Part shown: positions 1 to 9,143 of the stretch, one piece after another
Layout of the letters: each line of letters opens with the position of its first letter
Numbering within the stretch: position 1 is the stretch's first letter
Source of the DNA: Microbacterium hydrocarbonoxydans
Lineage (GTDB): Bacteria > Actinomycetota > Actinomycetes > Actinomycetales > Microbacteriaceae
Assembly: GCF_023715885.1 (NCBI RefSeq)
Contig: NZ_JAMBOY010000002.1
Coordinates: 186,001-250,000, forward strand
Direction of reading: 5' to 3'
Length of the DNA stretch: 64,000 nt
The notes under the pieces: generated by a model
Seen by the model: only the letters and a program-made list of their open reading frames with translations
What the model was told of the DNA's origin: nothing
Databases searched by the model: none
Program-made: the position numbers and the translations under genes

Positions 1-1
1 G

Positions 2-37
2 CGCAGCGCTCTCGAGAAGCTCGAACGCGCCCGCTGA
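2..37 (+). CDS. C-terminal end of an unidentified gene (partial)
   Basis: The frame starting at base 2 reads the tail RSALEKLERAR and stops at TGA 35-37. A strong hairpin terminator follows at 73-110, which fits a real gene end. Only 11 residues are visible, with a charged helical tail, so no family can be assigned. It is convergent with the tmRNA gene on the other strand. Confidence 0.35.
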   Translation, partial: RSALEKLERAR

Positions 38-72
38 CCCCTCCTCCACCGTTGCGCACCGCCCCGACACGA

Positions 73-110
73 CGAAGCCCCGCCTCCGCGACTGCGGTGA
101 CGGGGCTTCG
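73..110. terminator. Bidirectional hairpin terminator between the partial gene and tmRNA
   Basis: Perfect 10-bp stem CGAAGCCCCG / CGGGGCTTCG (73-82 with 101-110) around an 18-nt loop. It lies between two convergent transcripts, so it can serve both. There is no long T tract, as is usual for intrinsic terminators in high-GC actinobacteria. Confidence 0.75.
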
Positions 111-125
111 TCTGTGACAGCGACC

Positions 126-495
126 TGGTGGAGCTGGGGGGAATCGAACCCCCGTCCAACGCTGAGTCTCCACGCCTTCTCCGGGCGCAGTCTGTGGAAG
201 CGTTCTGCTCGGCTCCGACCTTTGTCACAGACACCCAAGTCGACGAGCCCAGCCTGGGAAGAGTCCCACGTGACGTCCAGACGCCGTCACGCAGCAAGAT
301 TCCTAGATGACGCCAGAATCCATGCCGGAATCACACATGGTCTGACGGACTATCGGGCTCGCTTAGGCAGCGAGGGCGAAGTCGTTGCGCTTGGTTTCGG
401 CAACTATTGTTTTGCAGAGAGCGTTTCCGAGATAACTCTGCATCCTCGGCCCGCTTCTCGTGGATTCACAGGCGCTGTCGAAACCGATCAGCCCC
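126..495 (-). ncRNA. ssrA: tmRNA (transfer-messenger RNA)
   Basis: tmRNA rescues stalled ribosomes together with SmpB and tags the stalled peptide for proteolysis. On the minus strand the 5' end at 495 reads GGGGCUGAUCGGUUUCGACAG, the conserved start. The 3' end at 126-140 reads CCCCCAGCUCCACCA, with the CCA encoded. GGGGCUG pairs with CAGCUCC as the acceptor stem, and the T-arm signature GGUUCGAUUCC-like sequence lies at about 135-150. The tag frame (about 401 down to the stop codon at 363-365) reads AETKRNDFALAA, ending in the ALAA degradation signal. Length about 370 nt, normal for a one-piece tmRNA. smpB is not adjacent in the visible sequence. Confidence 0.96.
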
Positions 496-623
496 GTGGT
501 CCTTCTCTCGAAGGAGCCGCTGTCACTCTGTGGATTTTTCATCTCGGGAAGCGAAGTCCCCGAGCATCACAGACTACAACGTCGGAGCGGTCTCTGCCAT
601 TCCGCCCCCTCCGACCGCTGGCG

Positions 624-629
624 TAGAGT
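624..629 (+). promoter_or_regulatory. -10 hexamer, likely leaderless start of the SIMPL gene
   Basis: TAGAGT ends 7 nt before the ATG at 637, the spacing expected when transcription starts at the A of the start codon. No Shine-Dalgarno precedes this ATG. Confidence 0.5.
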
Positions 630-636
630 CGCCGTC

Positions 637-1302
637 ATGAGCGAAGTCACCATCACCGTCCGCGGAGAACACGAGACGCGCATCGCACCTGAACGAGCGA
701 CCATCCAGGTCAGCGTGCGCGCGGACGGCCCGGATCGCGTAGTCGTCGTCGACCGCGTGATGCGCCTGACCGAGCCGGTGCGCGACTCGATCACGAGCAG
801 GGCGGATGCCGGAGCGGTGGTCGACTGGACGAGCAAGCGACTCTCCGTGCGGGCCGAGCGCCCCTGGAACACAGAGGGCAAGCGCCTCGCGCCCGTGTAC
901 TACGCGAGCATCGACCTCACCGCCACGTTCACAGACGCGTCGGACCTGTCGGAATGGGTCTCCGAGGTCTCGCTCTCAGACGGTGTCGAGCTCGGCTGGG
1001 TGGACTGGCATCTCACTCCCGCGACTCGCACGGAGAGCGAGCGCATCGTGGCCGCCGAGGCCGTGAGCGTCGCGGTGATGCGGGCCGAGGCGTACGCCGG
1101 AGCGCTGGGCCTGGCCGAGGTCACGCCGCGCGAGATCGCCGACGTCGGCCTGATGTCGAGTGGGCAGCCGTCGCCGGGCGCACCGATGATGATGAAGGCG
1201 GCCCGAGGGGCCGCCTTCGCCGCGGAGGCGCCCGCAATGGAGTACGAGCCCGAAGACATCGTCATCTCGGCGACGGTCGAGGCGCGCTTCCTGGCACGCT
1301 GA
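637..1302 (+). CDS. SIMPL domain protein (DUF541)
   Basis: 221-aa protein. The N-terminus reads MSEVTITVRGEHETRIAPER, the typical opening of SIMPL/DUF541 proteins, whose fold resembles BP26/OMP28. No signal peptide is visible, so a cytoplasmic location is inferred. An ATG further upstream at 460 stays in frame but would overlap the tmRNA gene, and the alignment starts at 637, where a TAGAGT -10 sits 7 nt upstream. The precise role of the family is unknown; some members affect oxidative-stress tolerance. It stands alone, divergent from tmRNA and convergent with hflX. Confidence 0.85.
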   Translation: MSEVTITVRGEHETRIAPERATIQVSVRADGPDRVVVVDRVMRLTEPVRDSITSRADAGAVVDWTSKRLSVRAERPWNTEGKRLAPVYYASIDLTATFTDASDLSEWVSEVSLSDGVELGWVDWHLTPATRTESERIVAAEAVSVAVMRAEAYAGALGLAEVTPREIADVGLMSSGQPSPGAPMMMKAARGAAFAAEAPAMEYEPEDIVISATVEARFLAR

Positions 1303-1327
1303 ACCTCCGCCCGGTGGGACCGTCGCG

Positions 1328-2839
1328 TCACGCGTCCGTCGCGAACGGCTCCAGATCGGCGGCGAGGCGCTCCGACACCCGCGCGTGCACGAGGGTTCCG
1401 TCCTCCCGATGGTCGACCGAGAACAGCATTCCCGTCTCGTGGATCGCCGCGACGAGATCGCCACGGTCGTACGGGACGACCGCGTGCACCTCGACCGCGG
1501 GCTTCGGCAGAGCCTCCTCGATCGCCGCGCGCAGCTCATCGATCCCTTCGCCCGACCGCGACGACACGAAGTGCGCCTTCGGCTCGAGTCCCCGCAGCAC
1601 CAGGCGCTCGTCGGGCGCGATGAGGTCGGCCTTGTTGAAGACGACCAGCTCAGGCAGGTCTCTGACTCCGACGTCGCCCATCACGTCGCGCACGGTCTGC
1701 AGCTGGCCGGCCGGATCGGGGTGCGAACCGTCGACCACGTGCAGCACGACGTCGGCGTCACCCACCTCCTCCAGCGTCGACCGGAAGGCCTCGACCAGCT
1801 GATGCGGCAGGTTTCGCACGAACCCCACGGTGTCGGTCAGCGTGTACACGCGGCCGTCGGAGGTCTCGGACCGGCGCACGGTCGCGTCGAGGGTCGCGAA
1901 CAAGGCGTTCTCGACGAGCACGCCCGCGCTCGTGAGCGCGTTCAGGAGGCTCGACTTGCCGGCGTTCGTGTATCCGGCGATCGCCACGGACGGGATCGTG
2001 TTGCGCTTGCGCTCGGCGCGCTTCGCCTCGCGAGCAGGGCCGAAATCGCGGATCTGCCGGCGCAGCAGAGCCATCTTCGTGCGGATGCGGCGACGATCGA
2101 GCTCGATCTTCGTCTCACCCGGACCGCGGGATCCCATACCGGCACCTCCGGCGCCGACCTGGCCACCCGCCTGACGGCTCATGGACTCACCCCACCCACG
2201 AAGACGCGGCAGCAGGTACTCGAGCTGGGCGAGCTCGACCTGAGCCTTGCCCTCGCGGCTCTTCGCGTGCTGGCTGAAGATGTCGAGGATGACGGTCGTG
2301 CGGTCGATCACCTTGACCTTCACCACGTCCTCGAGCGCGCGACGCTGGCTCGGCGCGAGTTCCGTGTCGGCGATGACGGTGTCGGCCCCGACGGCCGCGA
2401 CGATGTCTTTGAGCTCCTGTGCCTTGCCACGCCCGAGGTAGGTGGCGGCGTCGGGATGCGGGCGACGCTGCAGCACACCGTCGAGCACGACGGCACCGGC
2501 CGTCTCTGCGAGCGCCGCGAGTTCGCGCAGCGAGTTCTCGGCATCCTCCTGCGCACCCTGCGGATACACGCCGGCGAGCACGACGTTCTCGAGTCGGAGC
2601 TGCCGGTACTCGACCTCGGTGACGTCCTCGAGTTCCGTGGAGAGCCCCGCGACGCGGCGAAGCGCGTGGCGATCCTCGAGATCCCACTGATCGCCGTCCG
2701 ACGTCGCGTGTGCGGCCGTCTCCCGGTCCTGCAGCGCCTGTGCTGCTCCGAAGACTCGCGGCTCAGTGCGCCGCTCGGCGTTCGCGAGCACGCGGTCGAG
2801 CGCGTCGTCGCCGGTCGAGTGTGTCGTGGTATCCGTCAT
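1328..2839 (-). CDS. hflX: GTPase HflX
   Basis: 503-aa ribosome-associated GTPase that splits or rescues stalled 70S ribosomes. The N-terminal HflX domain (about 75-270) carries the RPHPDAATYLGRGKAQEL motif, followed by a coiled region with the GAGMGSRGPGETKIELDRR signature near 230-251. The G domain has G1 GYTNAGKSS at 289-297 and G3 LTDTVGF. The first 70 residues are an acidic, poorly conserved extension common in actinobacterial homologues. Divergent from the methyltransferase gene with 68 bp between them. Its neighbour in many actinobacteria is dapF, as here with one gene between. Confidence 0.96.
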   Translation of the reverse strand: MTDTTTHSTGDDALDRVLANAERRTEPRVFGAAQALQDRETAAHATSDGDQWDLEDRHALRRVAGLSTELEDVTEVEYRQLRLENVVLAGVYPQGAQEDAENSLRELAALAETAGAVVLDGVLQRRPHPDAATYLGRGKAQELKDIVAAVGADTVIADTELAPSQRRALEDVVKVKVIDRTTVILDIFSQHAKSREGKAQVELAQLEYLLPRLRGWGESMSRQAGGQVGAGGAGMGSRGPGETKIELDRRRIRTKMALLRRQIRDFGPAREAKRAERKRNTIPSVAIAGYTNAGKSSLLNALTSAGVLVENALFATLDATVRRSETSDGRVYTLTDTVGFVRNLPHQLVEAFRSTLEEVGDADVVLHVVDGSHPDPAGQLQTVRDVMGDVGVRDLPELVVFNKADLIAPDERLVLRGLEPKAHFVSSRSGEGIDELRAAIEEALPKPAVEVHAVVPYDRGDLVAAIHETGMLFSVDHREDGTLVHARVSERLAADLEPFATDA

Positions 2840-2895
2840 CCGTCCCTGTTCTCTGGGTTTGGTTGCGAGCCTTAACCTTAGCCCGCGCTGTCCGC

Positions 2896-2901
2896 TACGC
2901 T
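2896..2901 (+). promoter_or_regulatory. -10 hexamer, likely leaderless start of the methyltransferase gene
   Basis: TACGCT ends 6 nt before ATG 2908; there is no Shine-Dalgarno between them. Confidence 0.55.
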
Positions 2902-2907
2902 CACGGT

Positions 2908-3561
2908 ATGGGGTCCGACCATTACTTCACTGCGGCCCCGGCGAGTCCCGAGAACCTGCGCACGATCCGTGTATCGCTCGCAGGCCGCGAGCTGGACGTC
3001 ACCACAGCGGGTGGCGTCTTCAGCCCGGATCGGCTGGACGCCGGAACTGCGGTCCTGCTCGCCAACATGCCTCCGGTGCCGCCGGGAGGTCACCTTCTCG
3101 ACCTCGGCAGCGGTTGGGGTCCGATCTCCCTGTCGATGGCGCTCGCTTCGCCTCACGCGACCGTCTGGGCGGTCGACGTCAATGAGCGTGGCCTCGACCT
3201 GGTCCGCCGCAATGCGGCGGCGTTAGGCCTCACCAATGTCAACGCCCGTCGCCCCGAAGATGTTCCCGGCGACGTGATGTTCCGCTCGATCCGGTCGAAC
3301 CCGCCGATCCGCGTGGGGAAGAACGAGCTGCACGGGCTGCTGGAGAAGTGGATCCCGCGCCTCGACGAGCGCAGCGATGCCTGGCTCGTCGTGCAGCGCA
3401 ACCTGGGCGCGGATTCGCTGCAGCGCTGGATCGGGGCCACCTTCCACCCGGGGTTCAGTGTGTACCGCACCGCCACGGCCAAGGGTTACCGAGTGCTCAA
3501 GGTGCGTAAGCACGGGACTCCGCCCACAGAGCCCATCGCCCTACCCCTCGCCGAGGACTGA
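2908..3561 (+). CDS. Class I SAM-dependent methyltransferase, RsmC-like
   Basis: 217-aa methyltransferase with the MTS (small) domain. Motif I LLDLGSGWGP near residues 69-78 binds S-adenosylmethionine, and SNPPIRVGK (about 130-138) is the N-P-P catalytic loop of the rRNA guanine-N2 methyltransferases RsmC/RlmG. It is half the length of E. coli RsmC because it lacks the inactive N-terminal repeat, as is usual in actinobacteria. Likely substrate is 16S or 23S rRNA, by family only. The ATG at 2908 is chosen because a TACGCT -10 precedes it and the homology begins there. The 3' end is close to the convergent dapF gene. Confidence 0.88.
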   Translation: MGSDHYFTAAPASPENLRTIRVSLAGRELDVTTAGGVFSPDRLDAGTAVLLANMPPVPPGGHLLDLGSGWGPISLSMALASPHATVWAVDVNERGLDLVRRNAAALGLTNVNARRPEDVPGDVMFRSIRSNPPIRVGKNELHGLLEKWIPRLDERSDAWLVVQRNLGADSLQRWIGATFHPGFSVYRTATAKGYRVLKVRKHGTPPTEPIALPLAED

Positions 3562-3585
3562 TCCGCCCACGACGCATGCAGCGGG

Positions 3586-4458
3586 TCAAACCAGCTCGAC
3601 CTCTCCGCTGAACACGAGCTGCGCTGGTCCGGACAGACCGACGTGTTCGCCGTCTTCGGCGGGGAACATCCGCACGCCAAGGACGCCTCCGGGGACCTCG
3701 ACGCGCCAATGATCCGGGGCCTGCGGGCCCGCCCAGTGCCGGACCGCCAGCGCGGTCGCCGCGACCCCCGTGCCGCAGCTCAGCGTCTCGCCGACACCGC
3801 GCTCCGACACGCGCATGCGCACGTGCCCCACCCCGTCGCGCACGAGCGGCTCGGCGGGGACGACGAACTCGACGTTCGCACCGTGCGGCGGCGCGGGGTC
3901 GAGTTCGGGGGCGCGGTGGAGTTCGAGGGAGGCAAGCTCGGCGTCTTCCGCCAGAGCGACGACGACGTGAGGGTTGCCGACGTCGATGCCGAGTCCCGGA
4001 CGCGTGACGGCGAGGCCGTCGGACTTCACGAGGGGGTCATCACCGGAGAGCCGCCACGCGCCCAGGTCGACCTGGTATCCGGTGTCGCTGCGGGTGATGT
4101 CTCGGACTCCCGCGCGGGTGCCGATCGGAAGGGTCGATCCGGGCTCGAGCGCCGCGAGGCCGGAGCGCAGGAGATAGTGGGCGAAGACGCGGATGCCGTT
4201 CCCGCACATCTCCGCGAGGGAGCCGTCTGCGTTACGGTAGTCCATGAACCACTCGGCGGCTGGCTCCTCGTCGAGAGACGCGCGCCCCTCCGGGATCGAT
4301 GCGGAGCGCACGACTCGAAGGATGCCGTCCGCGCCGATGCCGAAGTGACGGTCGCAGAGCGCGGCGACCTGCTCAGCACTCAGGTCGAGCGTGCCGTCGG
4401 GGTCGGCGATGATGACGAAGTCGTTGCCCGTGCCGTGCCCCTTGGTGAATGCGACCAT
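3586..4458 (-). CDS. dapF: Diaminopimelate epimerase DapF
   Basis: 290-aa cytoplasmic enzyme interconverting LL- and meso-diaminopimelate, the last step before lysine and the peptidoglycan cross-linking residue. Both catalytic cysteines are present: C85 in AEMCGNGIR and C228 in ETLSCGTG. The opening [14 protein letters not shown] is the conserved N-terminal substrate-binding stretch. Length is normal. A TAGACT hexamer ends 6 nt before the ATG, so the message is probably leaderless. dapA and dapB lie elsewhere in the window, so the pathway is not an operon here. Confidence 0.96.
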   Translation of the reverse strand: MVAFTKGHGTGNDFVIIADPDGTLDLSAEQVAALCDRHFGIGADGILRVVRSASIPEGRASLDEEPAAEWFMDYRNADGSLAEMCGNGIRVFAHYLLRSGLAALEPGSTLPIGTRAGVRDITRSDTGYQVDLGAWRLSGDDPLVKSDGLAVTRPGLGIDVGNPHVVVALAEDAELASLELHRAPELDPAPPHGANVEFVVPAEPLVRDGVGHVRMRVSERGVGETLSCGTGVAATALAVRHWAGPQAPDHWRVEVPGGVLGVRMFPAEDGEHVGLSGPAQLVFSGEVELV

Positions 4459-4464
4459 GCCACC

Positions 4465-4470
4465 AGTCTA
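4465..4470 (-). promoter_or_regulatory. -10 hexamer, likely leaderless start of dapF
   Basis: TAGACT on the minus strand ends 6 nt before the dapF ATG at 4458. Confidence 0.5.
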
Positions 4471-4480
4471 GGGAGCGCGC

Positions 4481-4921
4481 CTATGCGTCGACGATCAGTC
4501 GTTTGCCGGTGTTGCTCACCGAGAACCGTTCGTATCCGAGGCTGTCGTAGAAGGCCAGCACCGGCTCGTTGCCCTCGCGGACCATGAGCTGGATCTTCGG
4601 GCACCCCATGGCGAGGAGCAGCCGCTCGGCCTCCGCGACGATGGCGCGGGCGACCCCGCGTTTGCGGTGGCTCAGCGCCGTCGCGAGGTAGTACAGCCAT
4701 CCGCGGTGCCCGTCGTATCCCGCCATCACGGTTCCGACGATGCGCGGATCGGTGCCATCGGTGTCATCGAGGGCCACGAGGAAGAGCTCGGGCTGCACCT
4801 GGAGCTTCCGTTGGATGTCTCGGCGGGGGTCGTTCCATGGCCGGGTGAGGCCGGCCTCCTCCCAGAGAGCGACCACCGCTTCGGTGTCTCGTGGGTCGAA
4901 CGCGCGGATTCTCCAGGCCAT
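4481..4921 (-). CDS. GNAT family acetyltransferase, YpeA type
   Basis: 146-aa GNAT protein. The opening WRIRAFDPRDTEAVVALWEE and the stretch WNDPRRDIQRKL match the YpeA group. The acetyl-CoA loop SHRKRGVARAIV (about 83-94, the R/Q-x-x-G-x-G/A pattern) and the C-terminal NEPVLAFYDSLGYE strand are present. The acceptor substrate is unknown. It lies 22 bp upstream of dapF on the same strand but has its own TAGACT hexamer 6 nt before the ATG. Confidence 0.9.
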   Translation of the reverse strand: MAWRIRAFDPRDTEAVVALWEEAGLTRPWNDPRRDIQRKLQVQPELFLVALDDTDGTDPRIVGTVMAGYDGHRGWLYYLATALSHRKRGVARAIVAEAERLLLAMGCPKIQLMVREGNEPVLAFYDSLGYERFSVSNTGKRLIVDA

Positions 4922-4927
4922 GCCTCG

Positions 4928-4933
4928 AGTCTA
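4928..4933 (-). promoter_or_regulatory. -10 hexamer, likely leaderless start of the GNAT gene
   Basis: TAGACT on the minus strand ends 6 nt before the ATG at 4921. Confidence 0.5.
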
Positions 4934-4946
4934 GGATCGTGCGATC

Positions 4947-5474
4947 TCAGTCCTTGACGACGCGATAGCGTCCGCAGAGGAACGCGCGGTTGCGGGCGAC
5001 CTCCCGCAGCTCGAGGGTGAGCGCGCGGGGCAGCAGTGGAGCGCCGGAGCCGAGAGTCACCGGTGCGTACTGCACCCACACCTCGTCGAGAAGTCCGGCG
5101 TCGGCGAACTGCCCCGCGAGGTCTCCCCCGCCGACCACCCAGACGTCCTTCCCGCCGGCGGCCTCGACCATCTCCGCGTGCGCGACCGCGACGTCGCCCT
5201 GAGTGAAGCGGATGTCGCCCTGCTCGGGGCGGTCGAGGTCGCGGTGCGTGAACACCCACGTCGGCTGTGCATACCCCCACGTACCCTGCTCATGACGCAT
5301 CACCCATTCGTACGTCGACGCACCCATCGCGATGGCGCCCATCCCCCGCTCGAACTCCTGGTACGCCATCGGGCCGTCCTGGTCGATGTCCTGCGAGAGC
5401 AGCCAGTCGAGGGAGTGGTCGTCGGTCGCGATGAAGCCGTCGACGCTCGACGCGGTGTAGAAGTGGGTGGTCAT
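4947..5474 (-). CDS. Dihydrofolate reductase family protein (RibD C-terminal type)
   Basis: 175-aa protein of the RibD-C/DHFR-like fold. It opens MTTHFYTASSVDGFIA, and WVVGGGDLAGQFADAGLLDE (about 115-134) is the NADPH-binding glycine motif of this family, followed by YAPVTLGSGAPLLPR. The substrate is unknown; these small NADPH reductases are common in actinobacteria and are distinct from true folate reductase, which is at 20079-20555. The frame stays open upstream to 5909, but that part overlaps miaA and is not conserved-looking, so the ATG at 5474 is used. Confidence 0.88.
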   Translation of the reverse strand: MTTHFYTASSVDGFIATDDHSLDWLLSQDIDQDGPMAYQEFERGMGAIAMGASTYEWVMRHEQGTWGYAQPTWVFTHRDLDRPEQGDIRFTQGDVAVAHAEMVEAAGGKDVWVVGGGDLAGQFADAGLLDEVWVQYAPVTLGSGAPLLPRALTLELREVARNRAFLCGRYRVVKD

Positions 5475-5526
5475 AGCGACAGGGTCGCATGGGCGTCGGA
5501 CATTCGTCTTCCAAGACCCGGCACGG

Positions 5527-6465
5527 TCAGTCCGACACGATCGATCGCGCCTTGATGGGCGCATCGTGCCATTCGAGATCGGCGTACCGCTTGAACCACG
5601 AGACCTGTCGACGCGCATATCGACGCGTGAGCGCCTGTGTCTGCTCGATCGCCTCGCGTTCGGAGAGCTGGCCGTCGAGTTGCGCGAGGGCTTGGGCATA
5701 CCCGATCGCTCGGCGAGCGGTGACACCGCGCTCCAGCCCGCGCGAGCGGAGGCCGGCGACCTCCTCGACGAGACCCGCTCGCCACATCCGCTCCACGCGC
5801 TCGTCGAGACGCTCGACCAGGTGCGACCTGTCGACGTGCAAGCCGACGATTCGGGTGTCGGGGTGCCAGAGCACAGGCTCGGACGGGAGTGCGGCCCCAT
5901 GGGTCTCACTCCCCTGCTCGAGCACCTCGAGCGCTCGCATCACTCGTCGCGCGTTCCTGGCGTCGATGCGACCCGCCGTGGCAGGGTCGAGTCGCCGCAG
6001 CCGGGCGAGCAGCGCGTCGAGACCGCTGTCATCGAGTTCTCGTTGGAGTCGCTCGCGGACAGCGGTGTCGCGGGGCGGGAACGCGAAGTCGAAGACCACG
6101 CTCGAGACGTACAGACCGGATCCGCCGACGAGGATCGCGTCGCCTCCACGGGAGTGGATGTCAACCGCCGCGGCGCGGGCGAGCGGCTGGTACCAGGCCA
6201 CGGCCGCTTCCTCGTCGACATCGCGCACGTCGAGCAGGTGGTGCGGGATGCCGCGACGCTCGTCGACCGTCAGCTTCGCCGTGCCGATGTCCATGCCTCG
6301 ATAGAGCTGCATGGCATCGGCGTTGATGATCTCCGCGTGATTGCCGCGCGCACGCAGAGTTTCGGCGAGGTCGAGGGCGAGATCGCTCTTACCCGTGCCG
6401 GTGGCGCCGACGATCACCCACAGCTTCGGCGCGCCTGACGCCGAGGCGAGACTGTCTGCGGTCAC
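5527..6465 (-). CDS. miaA: tRNA dimethylallyltransferase MiaA
   Basis: 312-aa enzyme adding a dimethylallyl group to N6 of A37 in tRNAs reading UNN codons. The P-loop GATGTGKS lies at 20-27, and the substrate loop [16 protein letters not shown] follows. The C-terminus has the [19 protein letters not shown] motif. The GTG start at 6465 shares a GTGA overlap with the miaB stop codon, which fixes the start and implies translational coupling. MiaB then acts on the i6A product, so the operon order mirrors the pathway. Confidence 0.95.
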   Translation of the reverse strand: MTADSLASASGAPKLWVIVGATGTGKSDLALDLAETLRARGNHAEIINADAMQLYRGMDIGTAKLTVDERRGIPHHLLDVRDVDEEAAVAWYQPLARAAAVDIHSRGGDAILVGGSGLYVSSVVFDFAFPPRDTAVRERLQRELDDSGLDALLARLRRLDPATAGRIDARNARRVMRALEVLEQGSETHGAALPSEPVLWHPDTRIVGLHVDRSHLVERLDERVERMWRAGLVEEVAGLRSRGLERGVTARRAIGYAQALAQLDGQLSEREAIEQTQALTRRYARRQVSWFKRYADLEWHDAPIKARSIVSD

Positions 6466-8009
6466 ACGCCGACGCGAAGCGTGGGGAGGCCGAGCGACAC
6501 CGCTCGCGTCCCGCCGGTCGAGGCCGGAGCGGGCACCGCGCAGGATTCCGCCTGGGCTCGATCCCACGCGTCGCCACCGCGGGTGCGACGGATGCGCAGG
6601 GGCGCGCCGGTCGGATCGTCGGCGAGCAGGTGGAACGGCGCGGCATGGCTGATGGTCACGGTCACGACGTCGCCGGGACGCGGCAGATCGGAGCCGGGCG
6701 CGACCTCGAAGTGAACGAGGCGGTTGTCCTGCCCTCGTCCGGTGAGGCGGTGCGTCTCGGCATCCTTCTTGCCCTCGCCCGTCGAGACCAGCACCTCGAC
6801 CTCGCGCCCGACCTGCTTCTGATTCTCCTCGAGGGAGATGCGCTCCTGCAGGGCGATCAGGCGGTTGTAGCGCTCCTGCACGACGGCCTTCGGCACCTGA
6901 TCCGCCATCGTGGCCGCCGGAGTGCCCTCCCGTATGGAGTACTGGAAGGTGAAGGCGCTGGCGAAACGCGACTGCTCGACGACCCGCATGGTGTCTTCGA
7001 AGTCCTCGTCGGTTTCGCCGGGGAATCCGACGATGATGTCGGTCGTGATCGCGGCGTGCGGGATCCGGTCGCGAACGCGCTCGAGGATGCCGAGGAACTT
7101 CTCGCTCCGGTAGGAACGGCGCATGGCCTTGAGGATGCGGTCGCTCCCGGACTGCAGCGGCATGTGCAGCTGAGGCATCACGTTCGGAGTCTCGGCCATG
7201 GCATCGATCACGTCGTCGGTGAAGGCCGCGGGGTGGGGGCTCGTGAAGCGCACGCGCTCGAGTCCCTCGATCTCCCCGGTCGCACGGAGGAGCTTGCCGA
7301 AGGCCTGTCGATCACCGAATTCGACACCGTAGGAGTTCACGTTCTGTCCGAGCAGCGTGACCTCGATCGCGCCGTCCTCGACGAGTAGCCGGATCTCGTT
7401 CAGAATGTCGCCGGGTCGGCGATCCTTCTCCTTGCCCCGCAGGCTCGGCACGATGCAGAACGTGCAGGTGTTGTTGCAGCCGACGGAGATCGAGACCCAT
7501 CCGCTGTGTGCGGAGTCGCGCTTGGTCGGGAGCGTCGACGGGAAGATCTCGAGCGACTCGAGGATCTCCAGCTCCGCCTCTCCGTTGTGACGCGCGCGCT
7601 CCAGCAGTCCGGGGAGCGAGCCCATGTTGTGGGTGCCGAAGACGACGTCGACCCAAGGGGCTTTATCGAGCACTGCCTGCTTGTCCATCTGGGCGAGGCA
7701 CCCGCCGACGGCGATCTGCATGCCGTCCTTGCGCCGCTTGACGGCGGCGAGCTGTCCGAGTGTGCCGTACAGCTTGCCCGCGGCATTGACGCGCACCGCG
7801 CACGTGTTGATGATCACGACGTCGGCTTCGTCGCCGGCCTCTGCCCGGACATAACCGGCGCTCTCGAGCGACCCGGAGAGACGCTCCGAGTCGTGCACGT
7901 TCATCTGACAGCCGAAGGTGCGCACCTCGTAGGAGCGCTGTCTGCCGTCGTGGTCGATCGCCGCCGACGACGAGGAGATGATCGTCGGCTCGCTGCGCGG
8001 GATAGTCAT
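6462..8009 (-). CDS. miaB: tRNA-2-methylthio-N6-dimethylallyladenosine synthase MiaB
   Basis: 515-aa radical-SAM methylthiotransferase converting i6A37 to ms2i6A37 in tRNA. The N-terminal UPF0004 domain has cluster cysteines C34, C70 and C104. The radical-SAM motif CNNTCTFC gives C178, C182 and C185. A C-terminal TRAM domain (about 400-460) contains the [13 protein letters not shown] motif. About 20 extra residues at the N-terminus and a tail after TRAM are lineage-specific. First gene of the miaB-miaA pair. Confidence 0.96.
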   Translation of the reverse strand: MTIPRSEPTIISSSSAAIDHDGRQRSYEVRTFGCQMNVHDSERLSGSLESAGYVRAEAGDEADVVIINTCAVRVNAAGKLYGTLGQLAAVKRRKDGMQIAVGGCLAQMDKQAVLDKAPWVDVVFGTHNMGSLPGLLERARHNGEAELEILESLEIFPSTLPTKRDSAHSGWVSISVGCNNTCTFCIVPSLRGKEKDRRPGDILNEIRLLVEDGAIEVTLLGQNVNSYGVEFGDRQAFGKLLRATGEIEGLERVRFTSPHPAAFTDDVIDAMAETPNVMPQLHMPLQSGSDRILKAMRRSYRSEKFLGILERVRDRIPHAAITTDIIVGFPGETDEDFEDTMRVVEQSRFASAFTFQYSIREGTPAATMADQVPKAVVQERYNRLIALQERISLEENQKQVGREVEVLVSTGEGKKDAETHRLTGRGQDNRLVHFEVAPGSDLPRPGDVVTVTISHAAPFHLLADDPTGAPLRIRRTRGGDAWDRAQAESCAVPAPASTGGTRAVSLGLPTLRVGV

Positions 8010-8084
8010 GATGAACCCATTCTACGAGCGTGTTGAGAGGACGCCCGCGGCCCTCGATGGAACAGAGGTGGAGGGCGACAAGCC

Positions 8085-8163
8085 GATCGTCGTCGACACA
8101 ACCCGCTCGTCGTCGACATAACCGCCCGTGGTCGAGTCAGTCCGATCGTCGAGTCAGTCCGAG
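8085..8163. repeat. Short degenerate tandem repeats in the recX-miaB gap
   Basis: Two 15-bp copies of GTCGAGTCAGTCCGA lie at 8131-8145 and 8148-8162 (period 17). Just before them TCGTCGTCGACAYAACC occurs twice at about 8088-8104 and 8107-8123. The second GTCGAG copy runs over the recX stop codon. Confidence 0.7.
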
Positions 8164-9083
8164 TCGACGAACCGCACTCCGCTCGACCCGCGACCGGACG
8201 CTTCCGCCAGTGCTGTCTTCGCCGCGTTCATCGCAACCCCGCCGTTGTAGCCACGCCGCGCGAGCTGCCCGACGAGACGGCGGAGCGCCGTGTCGGGATC
8301 GAGCCTGGCGAGAGACCTCGCCTTGGTCCGCGCGAACTCTAGGGCGCGCTCCGCGTCGTCATCTGGCAGCTCTTCAAGAGCGGCGTCGATGATCTCGAGA
8401 GGAATGCCGCGCTGAGCGAGCGCGCGGGTGAGTGCCACGCGACCCTGTCCCTTCCGCTCAACTCCCCCTGCGACGAGTTGCTCGGCGAGAAGCGCATCGT
8501 CCAGGTAGCCCCGTCGCTCGAACTCCGAGATGACATCGTCGATCTCATGCGCGCCAAGACGTCGTCCGTTGCTCTCATAGCCGCGCAGCACAAGACGTGC
8601 CTCGGACACCGACAGCGATCGTGAGCGGAGCTTGCGCACGAGGAGCTCCTCCGCAGCTGCACGCGTCTCCTCATCACTCTGCGGAGACCTCGCACCCGCT
8701 CGGTCATCGTCGAGTGCGTCGCTCGACGAGCCTGGCACGGTATTGAGCGGACGTAGGCGAGGATTTCGCCGTGCCGCACCGCGAGCAGGATGGCGGTCGC
8801 TCGGAGAGCCGCTTGACTCCTCATCGCCGGTATGCGGGAGGTCGTCGCCGGCCCAGGTCGACCGCCAAAGTCCCGTGTCTCCTGTGCGCCGGGGCACGAC
8901 GGCTTCCGCCGCGCGCCGATCATCATCGGACCCGTCGGCGTCCGTGGCGCCTCGATGCGGCGCGTTCTCAGCCACGCGGGGGCTCGGGTCGGCCGATGGA
9001 GCCGAACTGGAAGTGCCCCGCCGTCCGCCGAAAAGCGGGGTCACGGGAGCGAGCCGCTCGGGCTCGCCCCCGCGATCACTCAT
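8154..9083 (-). CDS. recX: Regulatory protein RecX with a long N-terminal extension
   Basis: 309-aa protein that binds the RecA filament and modulates its activity. The conserved three-helix-repeat core spans about 140-300 and includes RRGYLDDALLAEQLV and RRGYNGGVAMNAAKTAL. Typical RecX is 150-200 aa; here about 130 residues at the N-terminus are low-complexity and rich in Ser, Arg, Asp and Pro, with no recognisable domain. It lies 60 bp downstream of recA on the same strand, as in most actinobacteria, and probably shares the recA transcript and SOS control. Tandem repeats overlap the stop codon. Confidence 0.93.
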   Translation of the reverse strand: MSDRGGEPERLAPVTPLFGGRRGTSSSAPSADPSPRVAENAPHRGATDADGSDDDRRAAEAVVPRRTGDTGLWRSTWAGDDLPHTGDEESSGSPSDRHPARGAARRNPRLRPLNTVPGSSSDALDDDRAGARSPQSDEETRAAAEELLVRKLRSRSLSVSEARLVLRGYESNGRRLGAHEIDDVISEFERRGYLDDALLAEQLVAGGVERKGQGRVALTRALAQRGIPLEIIDAALEELPDDDAERALEFARTKARSLARLDPDTALRRLVGQLARRGYNGGVAMNAAKTALAEASGRGSSGVRFVDSD

Positions 9084-9143
9084 CGCACGCTCCGGTCACC
9101 GGAACACTCGTCCCTCGACCGTCGGTCTGCCTGCGCATGGCTC

